DNA of 64,000 nt from Acidobacteriota bacterium (lineage in GTDB: Bacteria; Acidobacteriota; Terriglobia; Bryobacterales; Bryobacteraceae). Shown here piece after piece: positions 35,987 to 44,159 of the stretch (its first letter is position 1; every line of letters begins with the position of its first letter). The DNA lies in the NCBI GenBank assembly GCA_026393985.1, contig JAPKZB010000001.1:21075-85074 (forward strand), read 5' to 3'. The notes under the pieces are model-generated. The model saw only the letters and a program-made list of their open reading frames with translations. It was not told where the DNA came from and made no database searches. The position numbers were made by a program, and so were the translations under genes.

Positions 35987-36780
35987 GTCCTCTTACTCTC
36001 ATCGGTCGGTCGCCGCGAGATCGTTTGCAAACTGAGCACCGCGGTGAGCAAAAGGAGCAGCGGCGCCGCCTCCCACCACCGCGCCCCCGGCTGCAGCAGA
36101 TCCGTCAGCGACGACCCCAACGACGGCGCCGAATCCGGCACCCCCAGTCCCAACAGTCCCAGCGACGACTCCGCCAGCAGAATCGCCGGCGTCAGCATCA
36201 GGAAATGGACCCGCGCCAGCGGCACCAGGTGCGGCCAGTAGTGCCGCCGGAACATCTGCGCCCCGCCCATCCCGCTCGCCCGCGCAAACGCCGCCCACGG
36301 CTCCTGCCGCAGCTGCCGGCACGCCGCCGCCACGGTCCGCGCCGGCGGCGCCCACCCCAGCGCCGCCAGCATCGTAAACAAAATCACCGTCAACTGCTCC
36401 GGCCCCGTATCGAGCGGCGTCCACGCCCGCACGAGAAACACGAGCAGATACCACGGCATCGACTGGAACGTATCGAGCGCCGGCCCCCAGAACGCCATTC
36501 CCGCGCGCCCCAGCCGCGACAACAGAAACCCGGCCAGCAGGCCGATACCCGTCGCCACCACCGCCGCCGCGCATGCCCCGGAAAGCGACATCCGCATCCC
36601 CCGCAAGTACCGGTAGAGATTATCCCGCCCCAGCGCATCGGTCCCGAGCGGATGCTCCCCCGTCGGCGCGCTCCGTACCGCCTCCCGGTCCTCCTCGGCC
36701 AGCCGCTCGGGCACCAGCAGCGGGCCCGCCGCCAGCAGCAGCAGCAGCAGCGAGGCCAGCCGGCGCATCCCCCTTCTCAT
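35983..36780 (-). CDS. Peptide ABC transporter permease (DppC-like)
   Basis: A 265-residue inner-membrane permease. The first helix (LASLLLLLLAAGPLLV) is followed by the DppC-type segment HPLGTDALGRDNLYRYLRGM and five further helices. The EAA loop that docks the ATPase reads FARASGMGGAQMFRRHYWPH. Helix 5/6 contains LAESSLGLLGLGVPDSAPSL, standard for this family (usually SFLGLG). The ATG overlaps the previous permease stop (ATGA). It is shorter than many DppC proteins because the N-terminal cytoplasmic tail is minimal. Confidence 0.88.
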   Translation of the reverse strand: MRRGMRRLASLLLLLLAAGPLLVPERLAEEDREAVRSAPTGEHPLGTDALGRDNLYRYLRGMRMSLSGACAAAVVATGIGLLAGFLLSRLGRAGMAFWGPALDTFQSMPWYLLVFLVRAWTPLDTGPEQLTVILFTMLAALGWAPPARTVAAACRQLRQEPWAAFARASGMGGAQMFRRHYWPHLVPLARVHFLMLTPAILLAESSLGLLGLGVPDSAPSLGSSLTDLLQPGARWWEAAPLLLLLTAVLSLQTISRRPTDESKRT

Positions 36781-37625
36781 CGCTCCCTCTGCGCCAACGC
36801 CGACGACAGGCTCGTCAGGGCCGAAAACAGTAGCGTCACCGCCCCCAGCAGCGGCAGATCCCGCCCGTAAACCCCGCGCCAGGCCAGCGTCCCCAAACCC
36901 GGAAAGCCAACCACAATCTCGACGGCCAGCAGACTCCCCAACAGCAGCGGCACCATGCTCGCCGCGCCCTCAAACAGCTCGCGACCCGCGGCCCGGATCT
37001 GCCCGTGCCACGTCATCGTCCACCACCCGCAGCCCATCGCCCGCATCCAAGCCAAGTGCGCCGCCCCTTGCTGCCGCTCGAGCACCGCGTCGAGCACCCG
37101 CAGCGTGCGCGGCAGCGCCGCCAGGGCAATGGCCAAAAACGGCGGTCCCTCGGCCAGCGCAATCGGAATCGCAAACAGCGCCGACGGCACACTCTGCAGC
37201 ACCATCGCCGCCGCCCCGATCCACCCGCGCAGCCAGCCCCGCCACAGGCCCGCCAGCGTCAGCACGCACACCGCCACGCTCAGCACCCCGGCGGCGCAGA
37301 ACAACTGCCCGCCTGTCGCCGCGGCCCGCTCGGCCACCAGCGTTCGCACCGGGCTCTGAAAGGTGCTCGAGAATCCAAAATCGCCGCGCAGCAGCTTGCC
37401 CAGGTACTGCCAGACAAACTGCCCCGGACCGGTCACCGTTCCGCCCGTCGCCCCGCCCGTCGCCCCCAACCCAAACCCGCTCATCGACTCGGCGGCATAC
37501 TCCCGGCCGGGAGAGTAATAGAGCAGCAAGCCCAACACGGCTGCCGTCAACCCCAGCGCCGCCACCACCCGGACCGCCGCGCGCAGCGGACCTAGGCCGC
37601 CCAATCGGCTTCCGACGCCAGCCAT
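36777..37625 (-). CDS. Peptide ABC transporter permease (DppB-like)
   Basis: A 282-residue permease and the first gene of the importer operon. It has an N-terminal helix (VVAALGLTAAVLGLLLYYSP) and a GDFGFSSTF segment like the G-D-x-G-x-S element of DppB. The EAA-like loop is AHLAWMRAMGCGWWTMTWHG, and the final helices contain LLLGSLLAVEIVVGFPGLGT, the DppB signature (E-x-x-F-x-x-P-G-L-G). The Gly/Thr-rich stretch near residues 50-65 is unusual. Operon order is permease-permease-binding protein-ATPase, with 4-nt overlaps or near-abutting ends. Confidence 0.88.
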   Translation of the reverse strand: MAGVGSRLGGLGPLRAAVRVVAALGLTAAVLGLLLYYSPGREYAAESMSGFGLGATGGATGGTVTGPGQFVWQYLGKLLRGDFGFSSTFQSPVRTLVAERAAATGGQLFCAAGVLSVAVCVLTLAGLWRGWLRGWIGAAAMVLQSVPSALFAIPIALAEGPPFLAIALAALPRTLRVLDAVLERQQGAAHLAWMRAMGCGWWTMTWHGQIRAAGRELFEGAASMVPLLLGSLLAVEIVVGFPGLGTLAWRGVYGRDLPLLGAVTLLFSALTSLSSALAQRER

Positions 37626-37651
37626 CGCGTCCTACCCCGCCCGCCGGCGGT

Positions 37652-40060
37652 TCACGCCACCGGCTCCATGGACTTATGCACCTGCTTGTCCTGGTACATG
37701 GCCACATCGGCCGCCGCCACATACCGCTCACTCGGCTGCACCTCTTCGCCTACCGCCACAAATCCCAAGCTCAAATTGATGTTGAGCGAATCCAACTCCT
37801 GCTGCCGCAGCCGCCACCGCAGGCTGGCCGTGATCTCCTGCCGCAGTTGGCTCAACTGCTCGGCTTCCTTGCCCGCCACCGTGAGGACAAACTCATCGCC
37901 GCCGAACCGGAACACGGACCCGTGCGCCCCGCAGGCATCGCGCAGCGCGTCGCACACACAGCACAGCACCAGGTCCCCGGTCGCGTGCCCGTGGTCATCG
38001 TTCACGGCTTTAAAGTGATTGATGTCCACGTATCCCAGGAACAACTTCTCGCGCCGCCGCCGCGCCTCCTGCTGGATCCGCCAGAAGCGGTCTTCAAAGT
38101 CTCTCCGGTTGCCCGCACCCGTCAACGGATCAAGACGCGCCTCCAGCGCCATCGCCTCGTGCAGCCGCAGCAACTGCATCATCACACCCATCCGGCTCGT
38201 CACCGAAGAGAGCAGCCGGACATGATCGCGCGTAAACGCCCCCGGCCGGTTCGAGATGATACACATCACCCCCACCAACTCCCGCTCAGAGCCGAACAGC
38301 GGCATGGCGCAGGCCGTACGGACCGCCTGCGCATCGGCTGGCTCGCCCACCGCCTCGGCCGTCGCCTCTGTCGCTGCGGTCTGCCGCACCGCCCGATTCT
38401 CGGCCGCGCTCGCGGCATTCTCGGCCTGCAGAATTCCGTAGCAGTGATCCCGGCGCATCCGGCCGCCCTCAGTCGCGCTGTAGACAACCATCCCTTCAAA
38501 GCCCAGCGCCCGCTCCAGGCGCACACCTACCCGTTCGATCAGATCCGGATAGGACTTCGATCCCACCATGATGTTGAAGACATCCAGCAGGGTTTGCGCC
38601 TCGCTGGTCGCCAGATTGATGGCCGCCGCCGCGCTCGCCGGCAGCGAATTCGGTACCCCCGGCGTCGAAGGCGCCGCAAAGCCGGCCGCCGGCGCCTCGC
38701 CCCGCACCACCGGGCTCAGATCCTGGAAGGCCAGGTTATTGTCACTCTCCTTGGCCAGTTTCTCGAGCCGCTCACAATGGGCTTCGAGCAGCGCCACAAT
38801 CTCCGGGTCGTACCGCGTCCCCGAGTCGGCGACGATAATACCCACCGCCGCGGCGACCGTCATGCCCTTCCGGTACGGCCGGTCGCTGACGAGCGCATCA
38901 AAACAGTCCACCACCGACAAAATCCGCGCCCCGATCGGAATCGCCAAGCCGCTCAACCCATCCGGATAGCCCGCCCCGGCCCACTGTTCGTGGTGGTGGC
39001 GCACAATCGGCACCACCGGATAGGGGAACTCGACCCGTTCAAGAATCTCGGCCCCGATCTTCGGGTGCAGCTTGACCTGTTCAAACTCCTCGGGCGTCAG
39101 CTTGCCGGGCTTGGACAGAATATGCTCCGGCACGGCCAGCTTGCCGATATCGTGCAGCAGACTCGCCGCATCGAGGGCATGCGTATCCTGCTCCTCGAGG
39201 CCCATCATCCGCCCGAACTCCCGGCAGTAGACGCGCACCCGGTTCAAGTGGCTGCCGGTCACCTCGTCTTTGGCCCCGATGGCGAGCGCCAGCGCCTCCA
39301 CCGTCCGCATGTGCACCCCGTTCATCTCCCGCACATGCTCGGTGAGCAGCCGCAGCCGCGCCTGCGCCTCCTCAAGCGAGGTCATCTTCATCGAATGGTA
39401 GCGGTGGATGAACAGAGCCACCGGCGCCGCCACCAGCAACACCGTCTGCCCCAGCGTCTTTTCAAGAAGCGTCAGAGAACCCACCAATACCGCGCCAATC
39501 AGGTGCAAGGATCCCTGCCAGAGAAATGTTTCTCTCCATAGCGGAACAAACGGTTGACGCTTCGCTACGGATAGCATCCCGCACACGAGTCCCGTGTTCA
39601 CCAAAAAATAAATCAGACCCAGCGCCAGGGAGCCGATCACCAACTCCATGGTGGAATGAAACGGCCTTAGCCTCTCGACCACCAAAATGGCAGCAATCGT
39701 CGGCAAAAAGACGCAACAAACATTAAAAACAAATCGGAAAACGAACAACGACTGAGACCCGTTCGACTTCCACTTCGTCTGTCCGACTACCGCCAGTAAG
39801 GCAACCAATAGCGCTTCGATGAACGAAAGCTCCAGCAGCGCAAACATCGTGAAGAGAAAAGCGACAGAGATGTTGCCTGCCAAGCCCGGAATCACAACTC
39901 GCTGCCGCGAAACCCCTAAGACAATTATCGAAAGCAGCCCCGCCAACAGAGGGTCTGTCCCCTCATCAGGCCGCAGAGTCAACATAGCGGCCGTGGCTAC
40001 TATGCCAACCACCATCACTGCGGCACCATAATGCCGCTCCGCTCTGGAGACCCGATTCAT
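37652..40060 (-). CDS. Membrane HD-GYP / GAF-like / GGDEF c-di-GMP protein (A)
   Basis: About 802 residues from ATG 40060 (GAGATGG upstream); an earlier in-frame start at 40162 adds 34 residues. About seven hydrophobic segments (residues 12-225) form a MASE-like sensor. HD-GYP follows with SLLHDIGKLAVPEHI (about 303) and HHHEQWAGAGYPDG (about 361), where the conserved Asp of the HHExxDGxGYP motif is Ala. A GAF-like domain (about 490-625) precedes an intact GGDEF domain with FRFGGDEFVLTV (about 722). It probably makes and/or degrades c-di-GMP in response to an envelope signal. It lies downstream of subtilase 2 on the same strand, mirroring the pair at 58.3-62.9 kb. Confidence 0.9.
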   Translation of the reverse strand: MNRVSRAERHYGAAVMVVGIVATAAMLTLRPDEGTDPLLAGLLSIIVLGVSRQRVVIPGLAGNISVAFLFTMFALLELSFIEALLVALLAVVGQTKWKSNGSQSLFVFRFVFNVCCVFLPTIAAILVVERLRPFHSTMELVIGSLALGLIYFLVNTGLVCGMLSVAKRQPFVPLWRETFLWQGSLHLIGAVLVGSLTLLEKTLGQTVLLVAAPVALFIHRYHSMKMTSLEEAQARLRLLTEHVREMNGVHMRTVEALALAIGAKDEVTGSHLNRVRVYCREFGRMMGLEEQDTHALDAASLLHDIGKLAVPEHILSKPGKLTPEEFEQVKLHPKIGAEILERVEFPYPVVPIVRHHHEQWAGAGYPDGLSGLAIPIGARILSVVDCFDALVSDRPYRKGMTVAAAVGIIVADSGTRYDPEIVALLEAHCERLEKLAKESDNNLAFQDLSPVVRGEAPAAGFAAPSTPGVPNSLPASAAAAINLATSEAQTLLDVFNIMVGSKSYPDLIERVGVRLERALGFEGMVVYSATEGGRMRRDHCYGILQAENAASAAENRAVRQTAATEATAEAVGEPADAQAVRTACAMPLFGSERELVGVMCIISNRPGAFTRDHVRLLSSVTSRMGVMMQLLRLHEAMALEARLDPLTGAGNRRDFEDRFWRIQQEARRRREKLFLGYVDINHFKAVNDDHGHATGDLVLCCVCDALRDACGAHGSVFRFGGDEFVLTVAGKEAEQLSQLRQEITASLRWRLRQQELDSLNINLSLGFVAVGEEVQPSERYVAAADVAMYQDKQVHKSMEPVA

Positions 40061-40586
40061 AAAAACCATCTCAACTATAGTGTATATCGGCTGGAAAATC
40101 GAGAGTCCTAACCGCAAGCCTCGCTTTTTTGCCGAAATCTGCAAAGCCAGGGGGGCCGCCACCCTGCCCTGCGGCGATTCCCTGGCAAACCATAGTAGAA
40201 ACAGTCAATTCTCCAACTGGCCGCTCGCCAACGGTGAAAAGATGATCCGCCGTGACCCACCAAAGAGTGGAGTACTGCGCACCCGCTCCTTAAAGAAAGC
40301 TTCCATCCTTTGTCAGTTGAAGTCTTTCCCCGCGGCCAGTCAATGATTCTCGCCATTCGATCCCCTATATCCCGGATCGATCGCTCCACCCCAAACGCCA
40401 CGCCTATCCCTTCGCCCCAAGCCTCAAACGCATCCGCGCCGTGCGCTGCCGCTTGTAAACAAGAACAACCACCGCAGACTCGATGGCTCAGGAAACCGGG
40501 GGGAATGGCCACTGAGCTCCAAAAACATTTCCAAATGGCCTTCTGCGGAACCCGCTCGTAACCGATGTTGCTGAAAACAGCAGATC
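40061..40586. other. Intergenic region without a supported gene
   Basis: About 525 nt between subtilase 2 and the HD-GYP gene. Both strands contain only short ORFs with uneven composition and no recognised motif. A weak 5-bp stem TGCTG-TTTT-CAGCA lies just past the subtilase stop. TATAGT-like sequence near 40075-40080 on the minus strand could be the -10 of the HD-GYP gene. GC is visibly lower than in the flanking genes. Confidence 0.6.
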
Positions 40587-42266
40587 CTATTGTTCTCCTC
40601 GGAGTATGCGGTCTCCCCAAAGCACGTTATCCCCCCAGAGAACGTTGTCCCCCCAGAGAACATTGTCCCCCCAGATCTTCATATCACTCCAAGCAACAGG
40701 CTGACCCCACAAACTCCAGTCCCGTGTCACTGAACCAGGGTGCACCAATCGTACCCCCTTACCTCTGACGACCCGCACCTGCGGCGAAGCAGCGCGCACC
40801 CCCACCGGCAGGCCATCCCGCGACGCCAACGCCCGGCCAACGTGGAGATATCCGGCCCCCAAGGATCTTACGTCGTGCCTCACTGTCCGCGTTATGCCGG
40901 TCGAATCGGTCGAAGTGACGGAAGCAGGAAAAGTCGTCGCCTTGGACGCTGTCTTCATGATCCGCGCCTTAATCACGTCGGGCACAAAAGGTTGCCGCGC
41001 GGAGGACCACGGGGGGCGTAAAGACGCATCGTTCTGGATCATCAAGGCCGCGGTCCCCGCTACCAGCGGCGCTGCCATCGAAGTGCCGCTTAGGTAAAGA
41101 TAATCCAGCGAAGGCGTCGTACCGCACGCGCCCGCATTGCTGCAATAAGCGCTCTTCGGAACGCGCAGCGCAGAAGCACTGGTGGCCAGCGTCGAGCCCG
41201 GCGCCAGCACGGAAGCCACCATGTTGCCCGCGGCCATTATATCCGGCTTCAGAACTCCGTCCAGAATCGACGGCCCTTTCGAACTGAAAGTCGCCACCGT
41301 CTCGTCCGTGCGCGCAATCGTGTTGCTGTGCCGCAAGGCCCCCACGGTAATCACCGCCGGATGGTTCCCCGGTGAGGTAATAGTTCCATGTCCGCCCATA
41401 CCATTCAAATTGTGACGGCCCCAGTTACCCGCTGAAACCACCACCACAATGCCACTCCGCCAAGCCGCCGCCACCGCCCGGCCCAAGGGATCCATTGTGT
41501 AGGACTCCGACACCGGCCTCCCCAGCGAGAGATTGATCACCCGAATGTTGTGCTGCTCCCGGTTGCGAATGGCCCAAAGCATCGCCCGCAGAACATCATA
41601 CTCCTGGCCCTCGCCGTTCCGGTTGAGCACCTTCAGGCTGAGGAGACGCGCCGAGGGCGCTACCCCATGCAGACGGTTGGAAGCGCTCGGTTCCGCCGCG
41701 GACCGCGCACCGCTGCCCGCAATGATGCCGGCCACGTGCGTCCCGTGCCCGTACGCATCGCCCGCCGCCGGCTCACCCGCCACAAAACTCTGCCGCACCA
41801 CGACCTGGGAGCCGAAATCCGGATGATCCGCAATCCCGGAGTCAATCACCGCTACCCCAACCGACGCGGCCGCCGCAGCGTTCTGCGCCAAAGAGGAGTT
41901 TGCCGTGTAGGGAAAGTTGGGAACCCCCGCCCCGGCCATGCCGAAGTCCGCAGTCGGCTTCAGCTTCCGGTCGACACTCACCAGATCGATTTCGACGACG
42001 GGCGCCATCGTGCACATTGCCCTCGCCGTCGATCTTACGAAAGCCATGTGAAACTCCGGGATGAACTGCCAGGTCGACACCCCTTGGAGCGTTCGAAACG
42101 CCACCTGTAGAGGCAAAGGATCGCTCCCCGGTCGCAACGTCACCAGGTACTCGACCACGGCGGTTTGCGGGGTGCCGGCCGGAATGCCACACTTGCCGGC
42201 CCAGCCCAGCACGCCACACGCGAGCGACATCGACAGAAATCTAAATATACGCATGTTATCGGTCAT
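40587..42266 (-). CDS. S8 subtilase with LWGD repeats (2)
   Basis: A 559-residue secreted serine protease. Signal peptide (MRIFRFLSMSLACGVLGWAG), then AGKCGIPAGTPQTAVVEYLV and a prodomain-like region containing FIPEFHMAFVRSTARAM. Catalytic Asp is in VAVIDSGIADHPDF, His in YGHGTHVAGIIAGSG, Ser in LSGTSMAAPLVAGTAAL and oxyanion Asn in VVVSAGNWGRHN. The end has SLWGQPVAWSDMKIWGDN, then VLWGDN, VLWGDN, VLWGDR and ILRGEQ. It is 93 nt after subtilase 3 on the same strand, with about 60% visible similarity in the catalytic core, so the two are tandem duplicates. ATG 42252 is an alternative start. Confidence 0.93.
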   Translation of the reverse strand: MTDNMRIFRFLSMSLACGVLGWAGKCGIPAGTPQTAVVEYLVTLRPGSDPLPLQVAFRTLQGVSTWQFIPEFHMAFVRSTARAMCTMAPVVEIDLVSVDRKLKPTADFGMAGAGVPNFPYTANSSLAQNAAAAASVGVAVIDSGIADHPDFGSQVVVRQSFVAGEPAAGDAYGHGTHVAGIIAGSGARSAAEPSASNRLHGVAPSARLLSLKVLNRNGEGQEYDVLRAMLWAIRNREQHNIRVINLSLGRPVSESYTMDPLGRAVAAAWRSGIVVVVSAGNWGRHNLNGMGGHGTITSPGNHPAVITVGALRHSNTIARTDETVATFSSKGPSILDGVLKPDIMAAGNMVASVLAPGSTLATSASALRVPKSAYCSNAGACGTTPSLDYLYLSGTSMAAPLVAGTAALMIQNDASLRPPWSSARQPFVPDVIKARIMKTASKATTFPASVTSTDSTGITRTVRHDVRSLGAGYLHVGRALASRDGLPVGVRAASPQVRVVRGKGVRLVHPGSVTRDWSLWGQPVAWSDMKIWGDNVLWGDNVLWGDNVLWGDRILRGEQ

Positions 42267-42318
42267 AGCCCATTCCCTACTCTCTGTCTCTGAACCCTAA
42301 ATCCGAATCCGATACCCA

Positions 42319-42354
42319 CGCCGGGTGGGGAGTTCTCGGTCTCCCCACCCGGCG
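42319..42354 (-). terminator. Strong hairpin after subtilase 3
   Basis: Perfect 14-bp arms CGCCGGGTGGGGAG / CTCCCCACCCGGCG with an 8-nt loop, starting 6 nt past the stop of subtilase 3. No T-run follows, so termination may be partial, or the hairpin may protect the 3' end. Confidence 0.65.
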
Positions 42355-42359
42355 AATCG

Positions 42360-44159
42360 CTACTGATCGCCTTTCAGGACTTGGTCGCCCCAGAGGACGT
42401 TGTCGCCCCAGAGGACGTTGTCGCCCCAGAGGACGTTGTCACCCCAGAGGACATTGTCACCCCAGAGGACATTGTCACCCCAGAGGACATTGTCACCCCA
42501 GAGGACATTGTCACCCCAGAGGACGTTGTCGCCCCAGAGGACGTTGTCACCCCAGAGGACGTTGTCACCCCGCAGGACATTGTCGCCCCACAGGACATTG
42601 TTCGGATACACCGACCCCGGATGCACCACGTACACCCCGCCACCCTTCCTCACCCGCACCTGCGGCGATGCCGCCCGCACCCCAGGCTTCAACGTGTCCC
42701 TCGACTTCAGCGCCGCCCCGATATCCAGGTACCCGGCTCCCATGGAACGTACGTTTTGATACACCGTCCGCATCACCCCGGTTGAATCCGGAGCCGTAAA
42801 CGAAGCAGGAAACGCGGAAGGCTTCGTCGCCGTCTTCATGATCCGCGCCTTGATCGTATCCGGCACAAAAGTCTGTCCTGCTGCTGTCCAAGCCGGTCGC
42901 AACGCGGCATCGTTCAGAATCATCAGCGCCGCCGTCCCCGCCACCATCGGCGCCGCCATCGACGTACCACTCAGATACAGATAATCGGTCGAGGGCGTCG
43001 TCCCGCAGGTCGATGCCGTGCAATAGTAACCCCGGGGAACCCGCATCGCCGACGGACTCAGCGCCAGCGTAGAATTCGGCGACAGCAACGAAGCGACCTT
43101 GTTGCCCACCGCCACCACGTCCGGCTTCATCACCCCGTCAACAATGGAAGGGCCCCTCGAGCTAAAACTCGCCAGCCTCTCGTCCATCCGCGCCGACGTA
43201 TCCCGGTGCCGCAAAGCCCCCACCGTAATCACCGCGGGATGGTTGCCCGGCGACGTAATCGTCCCGTAGCCCCCCATCTTCCCATTCAACCGGCCCCAGT
43301 TCCCCGCCGAGACCACCACCACAATCCCGTTCCGCCACGCCGTCTCCACAGCCCGGCCCAACGGATCGGTCGAATAGGACTCCCACACCGGCCGACCTAC
43401 CGAAAGATTCATCACCCGGATATTGTGGGTACTCCTGTTCCCAATCACCCAGTCGATACCCTGTAAGACGGACAGGTCCGTTCCCGCGCCATTGGCGTCG
43501 AGAACCTTCACGCTCGCCACCCGCACCGCCGGCGCCACGCCGTGCAGCTGGTTGATGGAACCCGCCTCGGTCGCTGACTTCGTGCCGTCGCCCGCGATGA
43601 TTCCCGCCACATGCGTCCCATGACCGTAGCCATCTCCCCCGGCCGCCTGGCTCGCTATAAAACTCGGCCCAACCAGCACCCGGGAAGCCCCCGTGCTCGT
43701 CCGCAGATCCGGGTGTTCAAAAACCCCCGAATCAAGTACCGCCACCGTCACGGGCGTTCCCGTGGTCGATACGTTGGTTTGCAGCGGCGAATTCGATGCG
43801 TAGGGAGACGAGGGAACCCCCGCGCCAACCATGCCGAAGTCAGACTGCATCCGTACGGTCCGGTTCGGCGACACCACGTCAATATCCACATCGGCGGCCA
43901 CCTTGCATATTTTCAGCTTAGTGGACCGTACGTAGATGATGCCCAGATTTGGCAACTCCTGCCAAAGCGAAGTTTGGCTCCGGTGCTTCAGTCTCAGCGC
44001 CGCGGCGTTGGAGCCCTGCTTTGTCGTGATAAGCACGTCAATCTCTGCATTGTTTTTTGTCCCGTCCGGCACGTCCAAGGAGCACTTGCCCGCCCACGCC
44101 AGGTTCCCGATCAGGGCCAACAGCGCCAGGCCACGTACTATCCAAAAATTTCGAATCAT
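42360..44159 (-). CDS. S8 subtilase with LWGD repeats (3), longest repeat array
   Basis: A 599-residue secreted subtilase. Signal peptide in NFWIVRGLALLALIGNLAWA, then KCSLDVPDGTKNNAEIDVLI and a prodomain-like part. Catalytic Asp in VAVLDSGVFEHPDL (about 141), His in YGHGTHVAGIIAGDG (about 180), oxyanion Asn in VVVSAGNWGRLN, Ser in LSGTSMAAPMVAGTAAL (about 399). A Cys pair (CTASTCGTT) is shared with subtilase 2. A linker VVHPGSVYPNN leads into 13 hexapeptide units (522-599). The repeats, with Trp, Gly and Asp at fixed positions, could form a solenoid or surface-binding stalk; that is inference. GTGAGG lies six nt before the ATG. Confidence 0.95.
   Translation of the reverse strand: MIRNFWIVRGLALLALIGNLAWAGKCSLDVPDGTKNNAEIDVLITTKQGSNAAALRLKHRSQTSLWQELPNLGIIYVRSTKLKICKVAADVDIDVVSPNRTVRMQSDFGMVGAGVPSSPYASNSPLQTNVSTTGTPVTVAVLDSGVFEHPDLRTSTGASRVLVGPSFIASQAAGGDGYGHGTHVAGIIAGDGTKSATEAGSINQLHGVAPAVRVASVKVLDANGAGTDLSVLQGIDWVIGNRSTHNIRVMNLSVGRPVWESYSTDPLGRAVETAWRNGIVVVVSAGNWGRLNGKMGGYGTITSPGNHPAVITVGALRHRDTSARMDERLASFSSRGPSIVDGVMKPDVVAVGNKVASLLSPNSTLALSPSAMRVPRGYYCTASTCGTTPSTDYLYLSGTSMAAPMVAGTAALMILNDAALRPAWTAAGQTFVPDTIKARIMKTATKPSAFPASFTAPDSTGVMRTVYQNVRSMGAGYLDIGAALKSRDTLKPGVRAASPQVRVRKGGGVYVVHPGSVYPNNVLWGDNVLRGDNVLWGDNVLWGDNVLWGDNVLWGDNVLWGDNVLWGDNVLWGDNVLWGDNVLWGDNVLWGDQVLKGDQ
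42363..42596 (-). repeat. 13 tandem 18-bp units encoding VLWGDN
   Basis: The 3' end of subtilase 3 is an uninterrupted array of 18-bp units in frame. From the N-terminal side it reads VLWGDN, VLRGDN, nine VLWGDN, VLWGDQ and VLKGDQ. Units differ at only a few positions (for example GTT/ATT and GCC/ACC), with variants shared between adjacent copies, which indicates recent expansion by slippage or unequal crossover. There are no unique spacers. Confidence 0.95.

Noticed and set aside
40108..40620. 170-codon minus-strand ORF between subtilase 2 and the HD-GYP gene
   Set aside because: It overlaps the 3' end of subtilase 2 and the start of the HD-GYP frame, and it has no motif or plausible ribosome-binding site.
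42363..42596. Possible CRISPR array
   Set aside because: Units are contiguous 18-mers without spacers and lie inside a coding frame. The 17-bp array at 18221-18305 was excluded for the same reason.
42381..42785. Plus-strand ORFs made of repeated PEDVVA or SPQRTL units
   Set aside because: They are the other frames of the 18-bp array encoding VLWGDN in subtilase 3, with no start signal or homologue.
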